A DNA stretch of 64,000 nt, taken from assembly GCF_030408355.1 (NCBI RefSeq), contig NZ_CP046606.1, positions 372,001-436,000 of the forward strand, read 5' to 3'. Shown here in pieces: positions 1 to 10,242 of the stretch. The notes beneath the pieces are model-generated. The model ran no database searches. It worked only from the letters and a program-made list of their open reading frames with translations, and was not told where the DNA came from. The stretch's first letter is position 1. Each line of letters starts with the position of its first letter. The position numbers and the translations under genes are program-made. Source of the stretch: Corynebacterium afermentans subsp. afermentans. Its GTDB lineage: Bacteria; Actinomycetota; Actinomycetes; Mycobacteriales; Mycobacteriaceae.

Positions 1-1
1 T

Positions 2-2059
2 GACGCCGGTAAGACCACCACTACCGAGCGCATCCTCTTCTACACGGGTCTCAACCGCAAGGTTGGCGAGACCCACGACGGTGGCGCCACCACTGACTGG
101 ATGGAGCAGGAGAAGGAGCGCGGCATCACCATTACGTCCGCCGCTGTTACCTGCTTCTGGAACAACAACCAGATCAATATCATCGACACCCCGGGTCACG
201 TGGACTTCACCGTTGAGGTGGAGCGCTCCCTGCGCGTGCTCGACGGCGCTGTGGCCGTGTTCGACGGCAAGGAAGGTGTGGAGCCGCAGTCCGAGCAGGT
301 GTGGCGACAGGCCGCCAAGTACGACGTCCCGCGTATCTGCTTCGTCAACAAGATGGACAAGCTGGGCGCTGACTTTTACTACACCGTCGGCACCATCGTC
401 GACCGCCTCGGCGCGAAGCCGTTGGTCATGCAGCTCCCGATCGGCGCTGAGGACAACTTCGACGGCGTTGTCGACCTCATCGACATGAAGGCGCTCATGT
501 GGCCGGGCAAGGTCGAGACCGGCACCCCGCCGCAGATCGAGGAGATCCCGGAGGATCTCAAGGAGAAGGCTGAGGAGTACCGCGAGAAGCTGCTCGAGGC
601 CGTCGCTGAGTCCGACGAGGAGCTCATGGAAAAGTACTTCGGCGGCGAGGAGCTGACGAAGGAAGAGATCCAGGCAGCCATCCGCAAGATGACCATTGCT
701 TCCGAGATCTACCCGGTGTTCTGCGGCACCGCATACCGCAACAAGGGCATCGAGCCGATCCTCGACGCTGTCGTCGCTTACCTGCCGAGCCCGCTGGACA
801 TCGGCGAGGTACACGGCACCTCCGTCAACGGCGAAGAGGAACTGACCCGTAAGCCGTCCGTCGAGGAGCCGTTCTCCGCTCTGGCGTTCAAGATCGCCGT
901 CCACCCGTTCTTCGGCAAGCTCACCTACGTGCGCGTCTACTCCGGCCAGGCAATCCCGGGCGAGCAGATGCTCAACTCCACGAAGTCCAAGAAGGAGCGC
1001 GTGGGCAAGCTCTTCCAGATGCACGCGAACAAGGAGAACCCGGTCGAGCACGCCGACGCCGGCAACATCTACGCGTTCATCGGCCTGAAGGAAACCACCA
1101 CGGGCGACACCCTGTGCAACCCGGACCACCCGATCATCCTCGAGTCCATGGACTTCCCGGATCCGGTGATCCAGGTGGCCATCGAGCCGAAGACCAAGGC
1201 TGACCAGGAGAAGCTGGGCACCGCTATCCAGAAGCTTGCCGAGGAGGACCCGACCTTCACCGTCCAGCTGGACGAGGAGACCGGCCAGACCGTCATCGGC
1301 GGCATGGGCGAGCTGCACCTCGACGTGCTGGTGGACCGCATGAAGCGCGAGTTCAAGGTCGAGGCGAACATCGGCTCCCCGCAGGTTGCGTACCGCGAGA
1401 CCATCCGCAAGAAGGTCGAGTCCCTGGACTACACCCACAAGAAGCAGACCGGTGGTTCCGGCCAGTTCGCGAAGGTCATCGTCACCATCGAGCCGTACTC
1501 CCCGGACCCGGAGGAGCTGGAAGAGGGCGAGTCCACTTCCTACAAGTTCGAGAACGCCGTCACCGGTGGCCGCGTGCCGAAGGAGTACATCCCGTCCGTC
1601 GACGCTGGTATCCAGGACGCGATGCAGTACGGCTTCCTCGCCGGCTATCCGCTGGTGAACATCAAGGCCACCCTCGAGGACGGTGCGTACCACGACGTCG
1701 ACTCCTCGGAGATGGCGTTCAAGCTCGCTGGTTCCCAGGTGCTGAAGGAGGCTGTCGCTAAGGCGAAGCCGGTCCTGCTCGAGCCGGTCATGGCCGTCGA
1801 GGTTGTGACCCCGGAGGAGTACATGGGCACCGTCAACGGTGACATCAGCTCCCGCCGTGGCCAGGTCTTCGCAATGGAGGACCGCTCCGGTGCGAAGGTT
1901 GTCAAGGCAAAGGTGCCGCTGTCCGAGATGTTCGGCTACATCGGCGACCTGCGTTCCTCCACCGCTGGCCGCGCGAACTTCACCATGGTGTTCGACTCCT
2001 ACGCTGAGGTTCCGCAGTCCGTGGCTCAGGAGATTATCGACGAGCGCAACGGCAACTAA
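2..2059 (+). CDS. fusA: Elongation factor G (5' end cut by the window edge)
   Basis: EF-G is the cytosolic GTPase that drives ribosomal translocation and helps recycle ribosomes. The frame is already open at base 2 and begins inside the G1 loop ([12 protein letters not shown]), so about the first 20 residues lie outside the window. Visible signatures are the switch I segment [10 protein letters not shown], the G3 motif DTPGHVDF and the G4 motif NKMDK. Domains II-V follow to the normal C-terminus ([12 protein letters not shown]), giving 685 visible codons. Codon use is strongly biased to C-ending codons, as in the neighbouring tuf and ribosomal genes. Downstream tuf lies 335 bp away and is probably transcribed at least partly on its own. 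The identification is certain. Confidence 0.97.
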   Translation, partial: DAGKTTTTERILFYTGLNRKVGETHDGGATTDWMEQEKERGITITSAAVTCFWNNNQINIIDTPGHVDFTVEVERSLRVLDGAVAVFDGKEGVEPQSEQVWRQAAKYDVPRICFVNKMDKLGADFYYTVGTIVDRLGAKPLVMQLPIGAEDNFDGVVDLIDMKALMWPGKVETGTPPQIEEIPEDLKEKAEEYREKLLEAVAESDEELMEKYFGGEELTKEEIQAAIRKMTIASEIYPVFCGTAYRNKGIEPILDAVVAYLPSPLDIGEVHGTSVNGEEELTRKPSVEEPFSALAFKIAVHPFFGKLTYVRVYSGQAIPGEQMLNSTKSKKERVGKLFQMHANKENPVEHADAGNIYAFIGLKETTTGDTLCNPDHPIILESMDFPDPVIQVAIEPKTKADQEKLGTAIQKLAEEDPTFTVQLDEETGQTVIGGMGELHLDVLVDRMKREFKVEANIGSPQVAYRETIRKKVESLDYTHKKQTGGSGQFAKVIVTIEPYSPDPEELEEGESTSYKFENAVTGGRVPKEYIPSVDAGIQDAMQYGFLAGYPLVNIKATLEDGAYHDVDSSEMAFKLAGSQVLKEAVAKAKPVLLEPVMAVEVVTPEEYMGTVNGDISSRRGQVFAMEDRSGAKVVKAKVPLSEMFGYIGDLRSSTAGRANFTMVFDSYAEVPQSVAQEIIDERNGN

Positions 2060-2394
2060 ATAGTCGCCGCCCTCCCTTCTCAACGGGCCGCACCGCGTGC
2101 CAGCGGTGCGGGTCTACCCCGCGGGATAGGGAGAACGGAGGGCAGCGGCCGCGCTGAGATACCGCAAGAACCGACAAGGTGAGCGGTGTCTGAGCCGGCC
2201 GTTACCCTCTAGGTCGATCCCGGGGGAAACGGCAAGGCCGGTTTGAAAAACGGCCGCTGGAAACCTAGGATCTTGTAACTGGCACATTGTGAAATGGCTC
2301 CCGTATCCGTGCCCTGCGATGGGCGCGGGCCGGGGCGTATGTAAACCACGTGGCTGCGAAGGTCGTAGTCACCATGAAGTCCAGGAGGACAACA
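2060..2394 (+). other. fusA-tuf intergenic region with hairpin
   Basis: This is a 335-bp spacer with no credible gene. It holds a perfect 9-bp hairpin at 2088-2111 (CCGCACCGC, 6-nt loop, GCGGTGCGG). Weaker outer pairing joins the GCCGCCCTCC stretch near 2066 to GGAGGGCAGCGGC near 2137. No T-run follows, so it does not look like a simple terminator. The second half probably carries the tuf promoter, but I cannot place -35 and -10 boxes convincingly. Confidence 0.5.
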
Positions 2395-3585
<1,191 letters not shown>

Positions 3586-3613
3586 TTCCACTTTTGGTGT
3601 AACCAGCTGACGT

Positions 3614-3650
3614 AAAAAGCCGCCTTTCCCGCTGGGGAGGGCGGCTTTTC
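3614..3650 (+). terminator. Rho-independent terminator of tuf
   Basis: AAAAGCCGCC pairs with GGCGGCTTTT around a short loop, with the T-run built into the 3' arm. It lies 28 bp after the tuf stop codon. The arms are A/T-flanked on both sides, so it could also work in the reverse direction. Confidence 0.9.
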
Positions 3651-3658
3651 GCATGCGA

Positions 3659-3664
3659 TAGGCT
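3659..3664 (+). promoter_or_regulatory. -10 element of a probable leaderless promoter
   Basis: TAGGCT fits the corynebacterial TANNNT -10 pattern. It ends 7 nt before the GTG start at 3672, and no ribosome binding site is present. This spacing places the transcription start at or next to the start codon. No clear -35 box is visible. Confidence 0.45.
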
Positions 3665-3671
3665 CATCGGT

Positions 3672-4352
3672 GTGCATGACCCGACCCATATCCCACGTCT
3701 GATCGAGGCGCTGCAGCGCGCCTGGGAAGGACAGCCGGACCTCACGCTCGCCCAACTGATCGGGGTACTGGAGAACAGCGGCCTGGGCTGGGGCACAACA
3801 GACGAGGAAGCCGTCGAGTTGCTCACCGCGATGGAGCGCGAACATCCCTCGATTATCGACGCCACCTCCGGCTCCCACGCCATCACCACCGTCAACCCGC
3901 CCCATCTAGTCACAATCACGAACAGATATGTGGTGGTGCGAAACGACGCCGACCCCGAGCGCATGCCGGCGGTGTGGCGCATGGGCGGGATGCGCAAGGC
4001 GGGCCCCGGCCTACCGCTGGTTATCGCTGACGCTGAGGGGGTTGAGCACCGCCTGGGGATCGTGTCTTTGTTAACGCGGTTGGAGGGGGCACCGGAGGCG
4101 TCGATAAGCACCCCGCGAGCGGACGTGGGCAACAGGCGATGGCTAGTGCTTTTCGACGATGGTGCGCGGGCCGTGGTCGGGCAGCGCATCCGCATCTGGC
4201 GAATGGGAAGACGCAGCGTGGTGAGTGAACGTCTCGCCTGGAGCGACATTTTGCGCTGCGAGCCTGGCGCGGAGATGGAAATAGCCCCAGCGGGCGGCGG
4301 GAAGCCGCGCACGCTGGGGCTGGTCAAGCTCGTGCTGGAATTGGAGCGCTAG
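3672..4352 (+). CDS. Hypothetical protein, 226 aa
   Basis: I do not recognise this protein. It is a soluble, mixed alpha/beta sequence with no signal peptide, membrane segment or obvious catalytic motif. The N-terminal part (residues 1-60) looks helical, and the middle holds a run of short hydrophobic strands (LVTITNRYVVVRN). The GTG start at 3672 sits 7 nt after TAGGCT, which suggests a leaderless transcript. It is convergent with the Asp23 cluster; its stop codon overlaps the stop of that cluster's last gene by 4 bp (4349-4352, around a CTAG palindrome). Coding is supported by GC-rich third positions over its whole length. Confidence 0.75.
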   Translation: MHDPTHIPRLIEALQRAWEGQPDLTLAQLIGVLENSGLGWGTTDEEAVELLTAMEREHPSIIDATSGSHAITTVNPPHLVTITNRYVVVRNDADPERMPAVWRMGGMRKAGPGLPLVIADAEGVEHRLGIVSLLTRLEGAPEASISTPRADVGNRRWLVLFDDGARAVVGQRIRIWRMGRRSVVSERLAWSDILRCEPGAEMEIAPAGGGKPRTLGLVKLVLELER

Positions 4353-4909
4353 GCGGTAATCCGGTCCAGGTGGAGCTTCCACACCGTGTCGATTTCCATG
4401 GTGTGGCTTGCTTCGCGGAAATCCTGGTCCGCGCCTTCGATGACGCGTACGACGTCATCGAACGGGTACTCCGGGTTGGCGAAGACGGTAAACGTCGCGG
4501 TAGGGCGCTTGCCCACCATCGCCACCTTGGAGGAAGCGCGGCGGATCTCGCCTGCGTGCTCCAGGGAAGTGCAGGCCGCCTCAGACACACGCTGGACGTT
4601 GATAATGGTCTCGCCGTGCTCCGGGTCAGCCGGCAGGATGCCGCGGTTCGAAAACGCGCGGGACCGGATATTGGCCAGCAGGATCCACAGGCCCAGGATC
4701 GCTGAAATGACAGCGCCGATGATCAGGGCGGTGACGTAGAAGTCCTGGTAGCCCAGGTCGATCAGTCGGGTGCGGTCGACGAAATCGGCCGCGTCGACCA
4801 GGTACGGGATCTGCCAGTACTCGGCGATCGGGAAGAGGCCGGCGAGAATCAGCAGCAGGCCAAGCAGAAAAACCGCCAGGCGGTTAAAGAAGCTGAGCGT
4901 CTTAGTCAT
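4349..4909 (-). CDS. AmaP-like membrane protein of the Asp23 cluster, 186 aa
   Basis: This is a small membrane protein with two hydrophobic segments: residues about 8-30 (LAVFLLGLLLILAGLFPIAE) and about 60-82 (VTALIIGAVISAILGLWILL). A soluble C-terminal domain follows. The layout matches AmaP, the membrane anchor for Asp23/Gls24 proteins in Firmicutes. I infer that it tethers or partners the Asp23 proteins encoded upstream; sequence identity to AmaP is not obvious by eye. It is the last gene of the minus-strand cluster, overlaps the DUF6286-like gene by 4 bp (ATGA type), and its 3' end overlaps the convergent hypothetical gene by 4 bp. Confidence 0.7.
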   Translation of the reverse strand: MTKTLSFFNRLAVFLLGLLLILAGLFPIAEYWQIPYLVDAADFVDRTRLIDLGYQDFYVTALIIGAVISAILGLWILLANIRSRAFSNRGILPADPEHGETIINVQRVSEAACTSLEHAGEIRRASSKVAMVGKRPTATFTVFANPEYPFDDVVRVIEGADQDFREASHTMEIDTVWKLHLDRITA

Positions 4910-5571
4910 CGCGACACCTCCGGGGTCGTCTCGGCCGAAGCGGATCCGGCCGTCGGCTGAGGCGCGTTAGTGCGCTGCGCGGCGACCTGTTGCGCGGCTG
5001 GGCTGGGCAGCAACTTCACGGACACCGCCGGCGGCGTCTTGAGCACACGGAACTCGTCGTTCAGCGCACGAGTGATGCGTTCCTGCATCGCCGAGCCGGA
5101 GCCATCCTCGACCACCTGTACCTTCACGGACTTCCGGTTCGCCTTCGTGCTCACCTGCTCGCCGCCGAGATCGCCGCGGGTAGTGAACGTCGTCTTGCGG
5201 GCGATGTCCACCGGGCGGGTCCAAACGGAGGCGGGCGAGTTCACGCGCACGTGCCCGTGCGGGCGCGGTTTGAACGAGAAGAACAGGAGGATCAAACCTA
5301 CGAGCACAAGGAGGATGCCCACCACTACCGCGGTGACATCTGCTGCGAAGGAACCGAGGAAATCCCAGGTGCGGCCCAGCCAGGAATCCGACGGGGCTTC
5401 ATCGCCGTAGAAGTGGTACCACAGGTCGCGAGCAGCCACACCAGCCAGCGAGAGCAAAATCAGGCTGATCAGCACCGCAAACCAGCGCGATGCCGGGTTG
5501 CCCAGCGGCTCATCGCCCGGGTGCGGGCCGACAGCTGCGTTAGTGGGCGCCTTGTTAGCGGGAGCGGTCAT
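4906..5571 (-). CDS. DUF6286-like membrane protein of the Asp23 cluster
   Basis: This 221-residue protein has a polar N-terminus, two transmembrane helices (about residues 30-48 and 75-98) and a basic soluble domain of about 120 residues (HGHVRVNSPASVWTRPVDIA). It ends in an Ala/Pro/Thr-rich tail. The arrangement resembles DUF6286 proteins, which accompany Asp23 genes in actinobacteria. That match is from memory of the family, not a search. It overlaps the upstream Pro-rich Asp23 gene by 17 bp and the downstream gene by 4 bp, so translation of the three is probably coupled. The exact function is unknown; a cell-envelope role is inferred from context. Confidence 0.7.
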   Translation of the reverse strand: MTAPANKAPTNAAVGPHPGDEPLGNPASRWFAVLISLILLSLAGVAARDLWYHFYGDEAPSDSWLGRTWDFLGSFAADVTAVVVGILLVLVGLILLFFSFKPRPHGHVRVNSPASVWTRPVDIARKTTFTTRGDLGGEQVSTKANRKSVKVQVVEDGSGSAMQERITRALNDEFRVLKTPPAVSVKLLPSPAAQQVAAQRTNAPQPTAGSASAETTPEVSR

Positions 5572-6535
5572 AGTACTTCACCACCGGTTCAATCGTGATC
5601 TGCTTCAGCGGCTTCGGTGCTGGTGCCTTGGGCACAATCACCGGCCGCGGCGCGGGCGCGGACGAGAACGGGGCGCGCGGCGCCGGCTCCACCACGATGG
5701 GTTTGAGCGGCGGGCGGTTGACCGTGATCTCCTTCAGCGGTGCGCGGTTCGGCATAGGGACATCGCGGGGCTGTGCGAAACGCTTGATGTCCACAGGCTT
5801 GAGCGTCTGCAGCGGAGGCAGCTGCGGGTGACGGGGGATAACCCCGTTCGCCTGCGGCGCCCACGGGCGGATCGGCTCCGGCGGGAACGGCACGCGCGCT
5901 TCCGTCTGCGAGGTGTGGATGGCAGCGAGGCGCTGCGGCTCCGGTACCTCGGGGGAGAACGTTCGCACCGGCTCCGGGGCTGCAACGCTTGCCGCGTGCA
6001 CCGGATCCGGCTGGCCGGGGTGGTCCACCTCGATCGGGGCGGGGACAACGACGTCACGCATGTCGTCGACAAGCGAGCGCGCCTTGACGGGCGCGAGCTG
6101 CTGGAGCGGTTTCGTCGTGGGGTGCTCCACGTGGGTCGGGGAGACCTCGATGGGGGTCGGGATCACGAAAGCCTCGTGCTCCGCCACCTGGTCCCAGGTG
6201 ACGCGGCCGGTGTCGGGGAGAGTTTCCACATTGGCCACGGTGACCTTCACGCGGGAGACGTCAAGGCCCACCAGCGTGCGAATGTGCGCGATGATGGTCG
6301 CGCGCACTGCGTCGGTGATGGCAGCAACCGGGGCGGGGTAGGAGGTGGCAATTTCGGTGTCCACCGCCACTGTGCCCGTCGCCTGGTCCAACCGGGCGTT
6401 GATCCGCGGGAAGCTTCGTCCCGCGAGCCCGGCCAACTTTGCGTCGATAGTCCGGCAACCCGGAACCGCCGCAGCTGCCACCTCAGCGACACGCTCGATG
6501 GTGCGCTCACTGACGTGGTAGAAGGAATTATCCAT
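5555..6535 (-). CDS. Asp23/Gls24 family protein with long Pro-rich C-terminal tail
   Basis: The first 110 residues carry an Asp23/Gls24-type domain (VSERTIERVAEVAAAAVPGC, then GTVAVDTEIATSYPAPVAAI and a TLVGLDVSRVKVTV strand). The remaining roughly 210 residues are Pro-rich and of low complexity. The last 70 contain three copies of a PLKxI(T/V)(V/I) motif: PLKEITVNRP, PLKPIVVEPA and PLKQITIEPV. At 326 residues it is far longer than the usual 110-190 for this family. The tail may be a wall-spanning or scaffold-binding linker; this is inference. The start codon shares a base with the stop of the preceding 66-aa gene (TAATG), and the 3' end overlaps the DUF6286-like gene. Confidence 0.75.
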   Translation of the reverse strand: MDNSFYHVSERTIERVAEVAAAAVPGCRTIDAKLAGLAGRSFPRINARLDQATGTVAVDTEIATSYPAPVAAITDAVRATIIAHIRTLVGLDVSRVKVTVANVETLPDTGRVTWDQVAEHEAFVIPTPIEVSPTHVEHPTTKPLQQLAPVKARSLVDDMRDVVVPAPIEVDHPGQPDPVHAASVAAPEPVRTFSPEVPEPQRLAAIHTSQTEARVPFPPEPIRPWAPQANGVIPRHPQLPPLQTLKPVDIKRFAQPRDVPMPNRAPLKEITVNRPPLKPIVVEPAPRAPFSSAPAPRPVIVPKAPAPKPLKQITIEPVVKYYDRSR

Positions 6536-6735
6536 TAGCTTCGGCCTCTGCCGGTGCCGTTACTCAGGGCCGCGGACAGATCCAGACGGCCGTCGAGCTG
6601 GGCCCCGACAACCCCGCCGATGATTGTGAACAGCAGCAGCCAGAGCAGGCCCGGCCAACCGCCGAAGGTGACAAAGAAGGCGACCACAACACCAATAAGA
6701 ATGCCGGTCAGCGCCTTGTTAGCAAAAAGATTCAT
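6535..6735 (-). CDS. Small DUF2273-like membrane protein, 66 aa
   Basis: This is a 66-residue protein with two hydrophobic helices (ILIGVVVAFFVTFGGWPG and LLWLLLFTIIGGVVGAQLDG). The helix - Gly/Trp turn - helix - GxxxG pattern resembles DUF2273 proteins, which are regular members of Asp23 clusters in Firmicutes. The C-terminus is short and basic. It begins 42 bp after the 100-aa Asp23 gene and its stop shares one base with the next start. It most likely acts as a membrane partner of the Asp23 proteins (inference). Confidence 0.75.
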   Translation of the reverse strand: MNLFANKALTGILIGVVVAFFVTFGGWPGLLWLLLFTIIGGVVGAQLDGRLDLSAALSNGTGRGRS

Positions 6736-6777
6736 AATAAAACCACGTTTCGGGTTATGAGGTTGGGGCGGGCATCG

Positions 6778-7080
6778 CTACTGTGCGTCGCCTGCGACAA
6801 CGTCCACGAACTCCGCGTCGGATGCGCCGAGCACAGCCGCGCGGACATCCTCGGCCACGTCCTGCACCTTGCGGCCGGACGCGACATCGAAGACGAAGTG
6901 GACTTCAAATCCGGTTCGGCCGTCCCGCGAAATGGCCTTCAAGCCTTCGATGCGGGCGTTGGGCAGGTAGGTCGCAATCTCGCCGACACGGCCGCCGTGC
7001 AATGCGGCGACCCCGTCGACGGCGACGGCGGCATCGCGGACGCCCTCCGCAACCTCGCGGCTAACGGGGGTGTACGCCAT
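6778..7080 (-). CDS. Short Asp23/Gls24-like protein, 100 aa
   Basis: This 100-residue protein resembles a minimal Asp23/Gls24 fold: an N-terminal helix (SREVAEGVRDAAVAVDGVAA), a beta hairpin around GFEVHFVFDVASG and a C-terminal helix with a final strand (AEFVDVVAGD). It has no membrane segment. It starts 3 bp after the stop of the 186-aa Asp23 gene and is clearly in the same operon. Its short length suggests a heteromeric partner of the other two Asp23 paralogues rather than an independent protein. That is inference. Confidence 0.7.
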   Translation of the reverse strand: MAYTPVSREVAEGVRDAAVAVDGVAALHGGRVGEIATYLPNARIEGLKAISRDGRTGFEVHFVFDVASGRKVQDVAEDVRAAVLGASDAEFVDVVAGDAQ

Positions 7081-7083
7081 GGC

Positions 7084-7644
7084 TTACTGGTTGATCGGCT
7101 GGTTGACGGCCTGGTAGTTGGCGTTGGAGTTGGTTTCCTCGTACTGCTCAGCGCCCTCCTGCTCCGGCAGGTGCACGTCGTGCACGGTGACATCGACGCG
7201 GTCCACGATCAGGCCGGTCATGCGGGTGATGGCAACGGTGACGTTCTCGCGGATAGCGTTCGCGAGCTCGTGGATAGCAACGCCGTACTCGGCGATGATG
7301 GCAACTGCGACGGAAGCGTGGCCGTCCTCGACAGCGACGTTGACGCCCTGCTGGACGTTGGTGGAGGAGGTCAGGGACTCGCGTACAGCGCCCCACATGC
7401 GGGCTGCACCGCCGCCGAGGTTATTCACGCCGGAGACCTCACGGGCAGCGATGCCTGCGATCTTGCCCACAACGTTGTCGTCGATGACGGTGGAGCCGTG
7501 CTCGGTCTCCAGGTTTTCGTTGCGCGGGCGAACCTGCTCCGGCTCCACGGCGGTGGAGGTGGAAGCCGGGGTGTTTGCGTCGGTCTTCGCTGCAGCAGTG
7601 TTCGGGGTGTTTGCAGAGGTCTCGGTGATGTTCTTGTCGGCCAT
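7084..7644 (-). CDS. Asp23/Gls24 family envelope stress response protein
   Basis: This is the first gene of the cluster and its clearest family member. The N-terminal 55 residues are Thr/Ala/Glu-rich and probably disordered. The core has the family pattern: STVIDDNVVGKIAGIAAREV, then GVNNLGG, NVAVEDGHASVAVAIIAEYG and a VTIxxxTGLxVxxVDVTVxDV-type end (MTGLIVDRVDVTVHDVHLP). Asp23 proteins are abundant, membrane-tethered and linked to envelope homeostasis in Firmicutes. AAAGGA lies 6 nt upstream of the ATG, so it is led by a normal ribosome binding site. The operon is divergent from rpsJ across a 589-bp gap. Confidence 0.85.
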   Translation of the reverse strand: MADKNITETSANTPNTAAAKTDANTPASTSTAVEPEQVRPRNENLETEHGSTVIDDNVVGKIAGIAAREVSGVNNLGGGAARMWGAVRESLTSSTNVQQGVNVAVEDGHASVAVAIIAEYGVAIHELANAIRENVTVAITRMTGLIVDRVDVTVHDVHLPEQEGAEQYEETNSNANYQAVNQPINQ

Positions 7645-8233
7645 GACGGTCCTTTCGTTCTGTAAAAACTGTGAATCCGCGCGTCCTTATTTACGAAGCG
7701 CACGGCCTGGAAATAAAGGGTACACACATATTTCAGGTAGAGCCGGGCTGAGAAGAAGGTGATATCAAGTTGAAATAATCCGGGCCTGGCCGAAGGTTCG
7801 TCGAGAAGCGGGCTTGTGCTTACCGCAACCTTGTGTTTTAATACCCGGGTTGCCTTGACATGGGCCGGAGCAAACCGGCCGGTGGCCAGGCAAACATGAC
7901 ACCTTCCAACCGGAAGAACCGGAGAAGGGCCATGGCAAATTCACAGCGGCAGTACGCAAGGGTCACGCGCCCTTCCGAGTCTGACACCCAGGCATGTGCT
8001 TATAGACGGGCACGCCTTGGCGGAAGCACTGAAACAGCATGAATTTGCTCGGTCACCTTCCGGACGTGTCATGACAGTCAGAAACGACACTGGCGTTGAG
8101 CCATGGGCCCAGCCCGGACAACGTTATAGAGAAACTAGAAGCTACAAACCCCACCGCTTCGCCCGTTTCTCACTCCGTTCGAAACGAGCGGGAGAGAGAA
8201 GGACGAACGTGGGGATGCGAGGAAGAGGTAAGC
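7645..8233 (+). other. Divergent regulatory region between Asp23 cluster and S10 operon
   Basis: This 589-bp stretch has no credible gene and must hold promoters for both directions. Visible elements are: CGTCGAGAAGC at 7799-7809 (one mismatch to the repeated word CGTCGATARGC); TTGTGC at 7814 and TAATAC at 7839, a weak promoter candidate with a 19-bp spacer; a GGCCGG/CCGGCC hairpin at 7863-7880; and a hairpin CGTTTC/GAAACG near 8164-8190, shortly before the rpsJ ribosome binding site. A leader this long before rpsJ could allow feedback control by a ribosomal protein, as L4 does in E. coli, but nothing here proves it. Confidence 0.45.
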
Positions 8234-8539
8234 GTGGCGGGACAGAAGATCCGCATCAGGCTCAAGGCTTACGACCACGAGGCGATCGACGCATCCGCGA
8301 AGAAGATCGTCGAGACGGTCACCCGCACGGGTGCCCGCGTCGTTGGCCCGGTGCCGTTGCCCACTCAGAAGAACGTGTACGCCGTTATTCGTTCTCCCCA
8401 CAAGTACAAGGATTCTCGCGAGCACTTCGAGATGCGCACTCACAAGCGCCTCATCGACATTCTCGACCCGACGCCCAAGACGGTGGACGCGCTCATGCGC
8501 ATCGACCTGCCAGCAAGCGTCGACGTGAACATCCAGTAG
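8234..8539 (+). CDS. rpsJ: 30S ribosomal protein S10
   Basis: S10 is a small-subunit head protein (NusE) that also takes part in antitermination complexes. I chose the GTG at 8234, which gives the family N-terminus [18 protein letters not shown] and 101 residues. GGAAGAGG lies just upstream. An in-frame ATG at 8096 would add 46 unrelated residues. Conserved blocks include [13 protein letters not shown] and [19 protein letters not shown]. It is the first gene of the S10 operon and has a long leader upstream. Confidence 0.97.
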   Translation: MAGQKIRIRLKAYDHEAIDASAKKIVETVTRTGARVVGPVPLPTQKNVYAVIRSPHKYKDSREHFEMRTHKRLIDILDPTPKTVDALMRIDLPASVDVNIQ

Positions 8540-8575
8540 AGCAATCCCCAACGCAAGTAGTGGAGAACTAACAAC

Positions 8576-9232
8576 ATGTCTGAGAACCAGATCAAGGGCA
8601 TTCTGGGCAAGAAGCTCGGCATGACCCAGATCTTCGACGAAGACAACCGAGTTATCCCGGTTACCGTCGTCGAAGCTGGGCCGTGCGTGGTCACCCAGAT
8701 CCGTACCCCTGAGACCGATGGCTACTCTGCCATCCAGATCGCCTACGGCGACATCGATCCCCGTAAGGCAAAGAAGCCGCAGGCCGGCCACTTCAAGAAG
8801 GCCGGCGTGAACCCGCGCCGTTTCGTCACCGAGATCCGCATGGATGACACCTCGGGCTACGAACTCGGCCAGGAATTCAACGCAACCATCTTCGAGGGCG
8901 ACACTTACGTGGATGTCGCCGGCACCACCAAGGGCCACGGCTACGCCGGCGCTATGAAGCGCCACGGCTTTGCCGGCCAGGGTGCCGCACACGGTAACCA
9001 GGCTGCGCACCGCCGCGTGGGCTCCATCGGCGGCTGCGCAACCCCGGGCCGCGTGTTCAAGGGCACGCGCATGGCAGGCCGCATGGGCGGTAACCGCGTT
9101 ACCACCCAGAACCTGAAGATCCAACGCATCGACGGCGACAACAACCTCATCCTGATCAAGGGCGCCATCCCGGGCGCTAAGGGTTCCGTTGTTACCGTCA
9201 AGACCGCAGTGAAGGGCGGTGCTCACGCATGA
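8576..9232 (+). CDS. rplC: 50S ribosomal protein L3
   Basis: L3 is an early-assembling large-subunit protein near the peptidyl transferase centre. The sequence shows [16 protein letters not shown] at the N-terminus and the conserved [13 protein letters not shown] loop and GxRMAGRMG segment. Its length, 218 residues, is normal. The ATG at 8576 follows TGGAGAAC. It lies 36 bp after rpsJ and its stop overlaps the rplD start by 4 bp, indicating coupled translation. Confidence 0.98.
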   Translation: MSENQIKGILGKKLGMTQIFDEDNRVIPVTVVEAGPCVVTQIRTPETDGYSAIQIAYGDIDPRKAKKPQAGHFKKAGVNPRRFVTEIRMDDTSGYELGQEFNATIFEGDTYVDVAGTTKGHGYAGAMKRHGFAGQGAAHGNQAAHRRVGSIGGCATPGRVFKGTRMAGRMGGNRVTTQNLKIQRIDGDNNLILIKGAIPGAKGSVVTVKTAVKGGAHA

Positions 9233-9894
9233 CGAACCTGACGCTTGACGTCCACACCGCTGACGGAGCCACCAAGGGCTCTGTCGATCTCCCGGCCGAG
9301 TTCTTCGACCGTGAGGCATCCGTGGCGCTGATGCACCAGGTTGTGAACGCACAGCTTGCTGCCGCACGCCAGGGCACCCACGCGACGAAGACTCGCGGCA
9401 TGGTCGCCGGCGGCGGTAAGAAGCCGTTCCGCCAGAAGGGCACCGGCCGCGCACGCCAGGGTTCCATCCGTGCTCCGCACTACACCGGCGGTGGCACCGT
9501 GCACGGTCCGCAGCCGCGTTCCTACGCGCAGCGCACCCCGAAGAAGATGATCAAGGCTGCCCTCGCAGGCGCTTTGACCAACCGCGCACAGAACGAGCGC
9601 ATCCACATCGTGGAGGACCTGGTCCCGGGCCAGACCCCGTCGACCAAGTCCGCCCGCGCTTTCATCGAGCGCCTCACGGACCGCAAGTCGGTTCTGCTGG
9701 TGATCGGCCGTGATGACCAGAACTCCCGTCTTTCCGCGAGGAACCTGCCGGGTGTCCACGTCATTGAGCCGGCTCAGCTGAACGCATACGACGTGCTCAA
9801 CGCTGACGACGTTGTGTTCTCGGTCGAGGCGCTGCACACCTTCGTCAACCGCGGCAAGGAGCTCGCTACCGCCGCTGCGGAGGAGGAGAAGTAA
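9229..9894 (+). CDS. rplD: 50S ribosomal protein L4
   Basis: L4 binds 23S rRNA, lines the exit tunnel with a long loop and represses the S10 operon in E. coli. The 221 residues include the loop segment [20 protein letters not shown] and the block [13 protein letters not shown]. The ATG overlaps the rplC stop (ATGA). A short Ala/Glu-rich end (ATAAAEEEK) is typical of actinobacterial L4. rplW follows directly after the stop codon. Confidence 0.98.
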   Translation: MTNLTLDVHTADGATKGSVDLPAEFFDREASVALMHQVVNAQLAAARQGTHATKTRGMVAGGGKKPFRQKGTGRARQGSIRAPHYTGGGTVHGPQPRSYAQRTPKKMIKAALAGALTNRAQNERIHIVEDLVPGQTPSTKSARAFIERLTDRKSVLLVIGRDDQNSRLSARNLPGVHVIEPAQLNAYDVLNADDVVFSVEALHTFVNRGKELATAAAEEEK

Positions 9895-10200
9895 ATGGCT
9901 AAGATCGCGAACCCGCGCGACATCATCATCGCGCCCGTGCTCTCTGAGAAGAGCTACGGCCTGATGGAGCAGAACACCTACACGTTCTTCGTCGCTCCGT
10001 CGGCCAACAAGACCCAAATCAAGATTGCCGTGGAGCAGATCTTCGGCGTCGACGTCGCTTCGGTGAACACCGTCAACCGCGAGGGCAAGCGCAAGCGTTC
10101 CCGCACCGGCTACGGCCAGCGCAAGGACACCAAGCGCGCCTACGTCACGCTCCGCGAGGGCAGCGACTCCATCGACATCTTCGGAGGTGCGACGGCCTAA
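9895..10200 (+). CDS. rplW: 50S ribosomal protein L23
   Basis: L23 sits at the tunnel exit and is the docking site for trigger factor and SRP. The 101-residue sequence has the family start [20 protein letters not shown] and the [19 protein letters not shown] strand-helix unit. It starts at the base after the rplD stop codon, with the ribosome binding site inside rplD (GGAGGAGAAG). Confidence 0.98.
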   Translation: MAKIANPRDIIIAPVLSEKSYGLMEQNTYTFFVAPSANKTQIKIAVEQIFGVDVASVNTVNREGKRKRSRTGYGQRKDTKRAYVTLREGSDSIDIFGGATA

Positions 10201-10242
10201 CGGCTATCGCACAGCGAAGAGGACGATAGAAAAGGAACCATT

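Noticed and set aside
7855..7880. Consensus TTGACA at 7855 as the rpsJ promoter
   Set aside because: No -10 hexamer lies at 16-19 bp; a GC-rich hairpin occupies that position.
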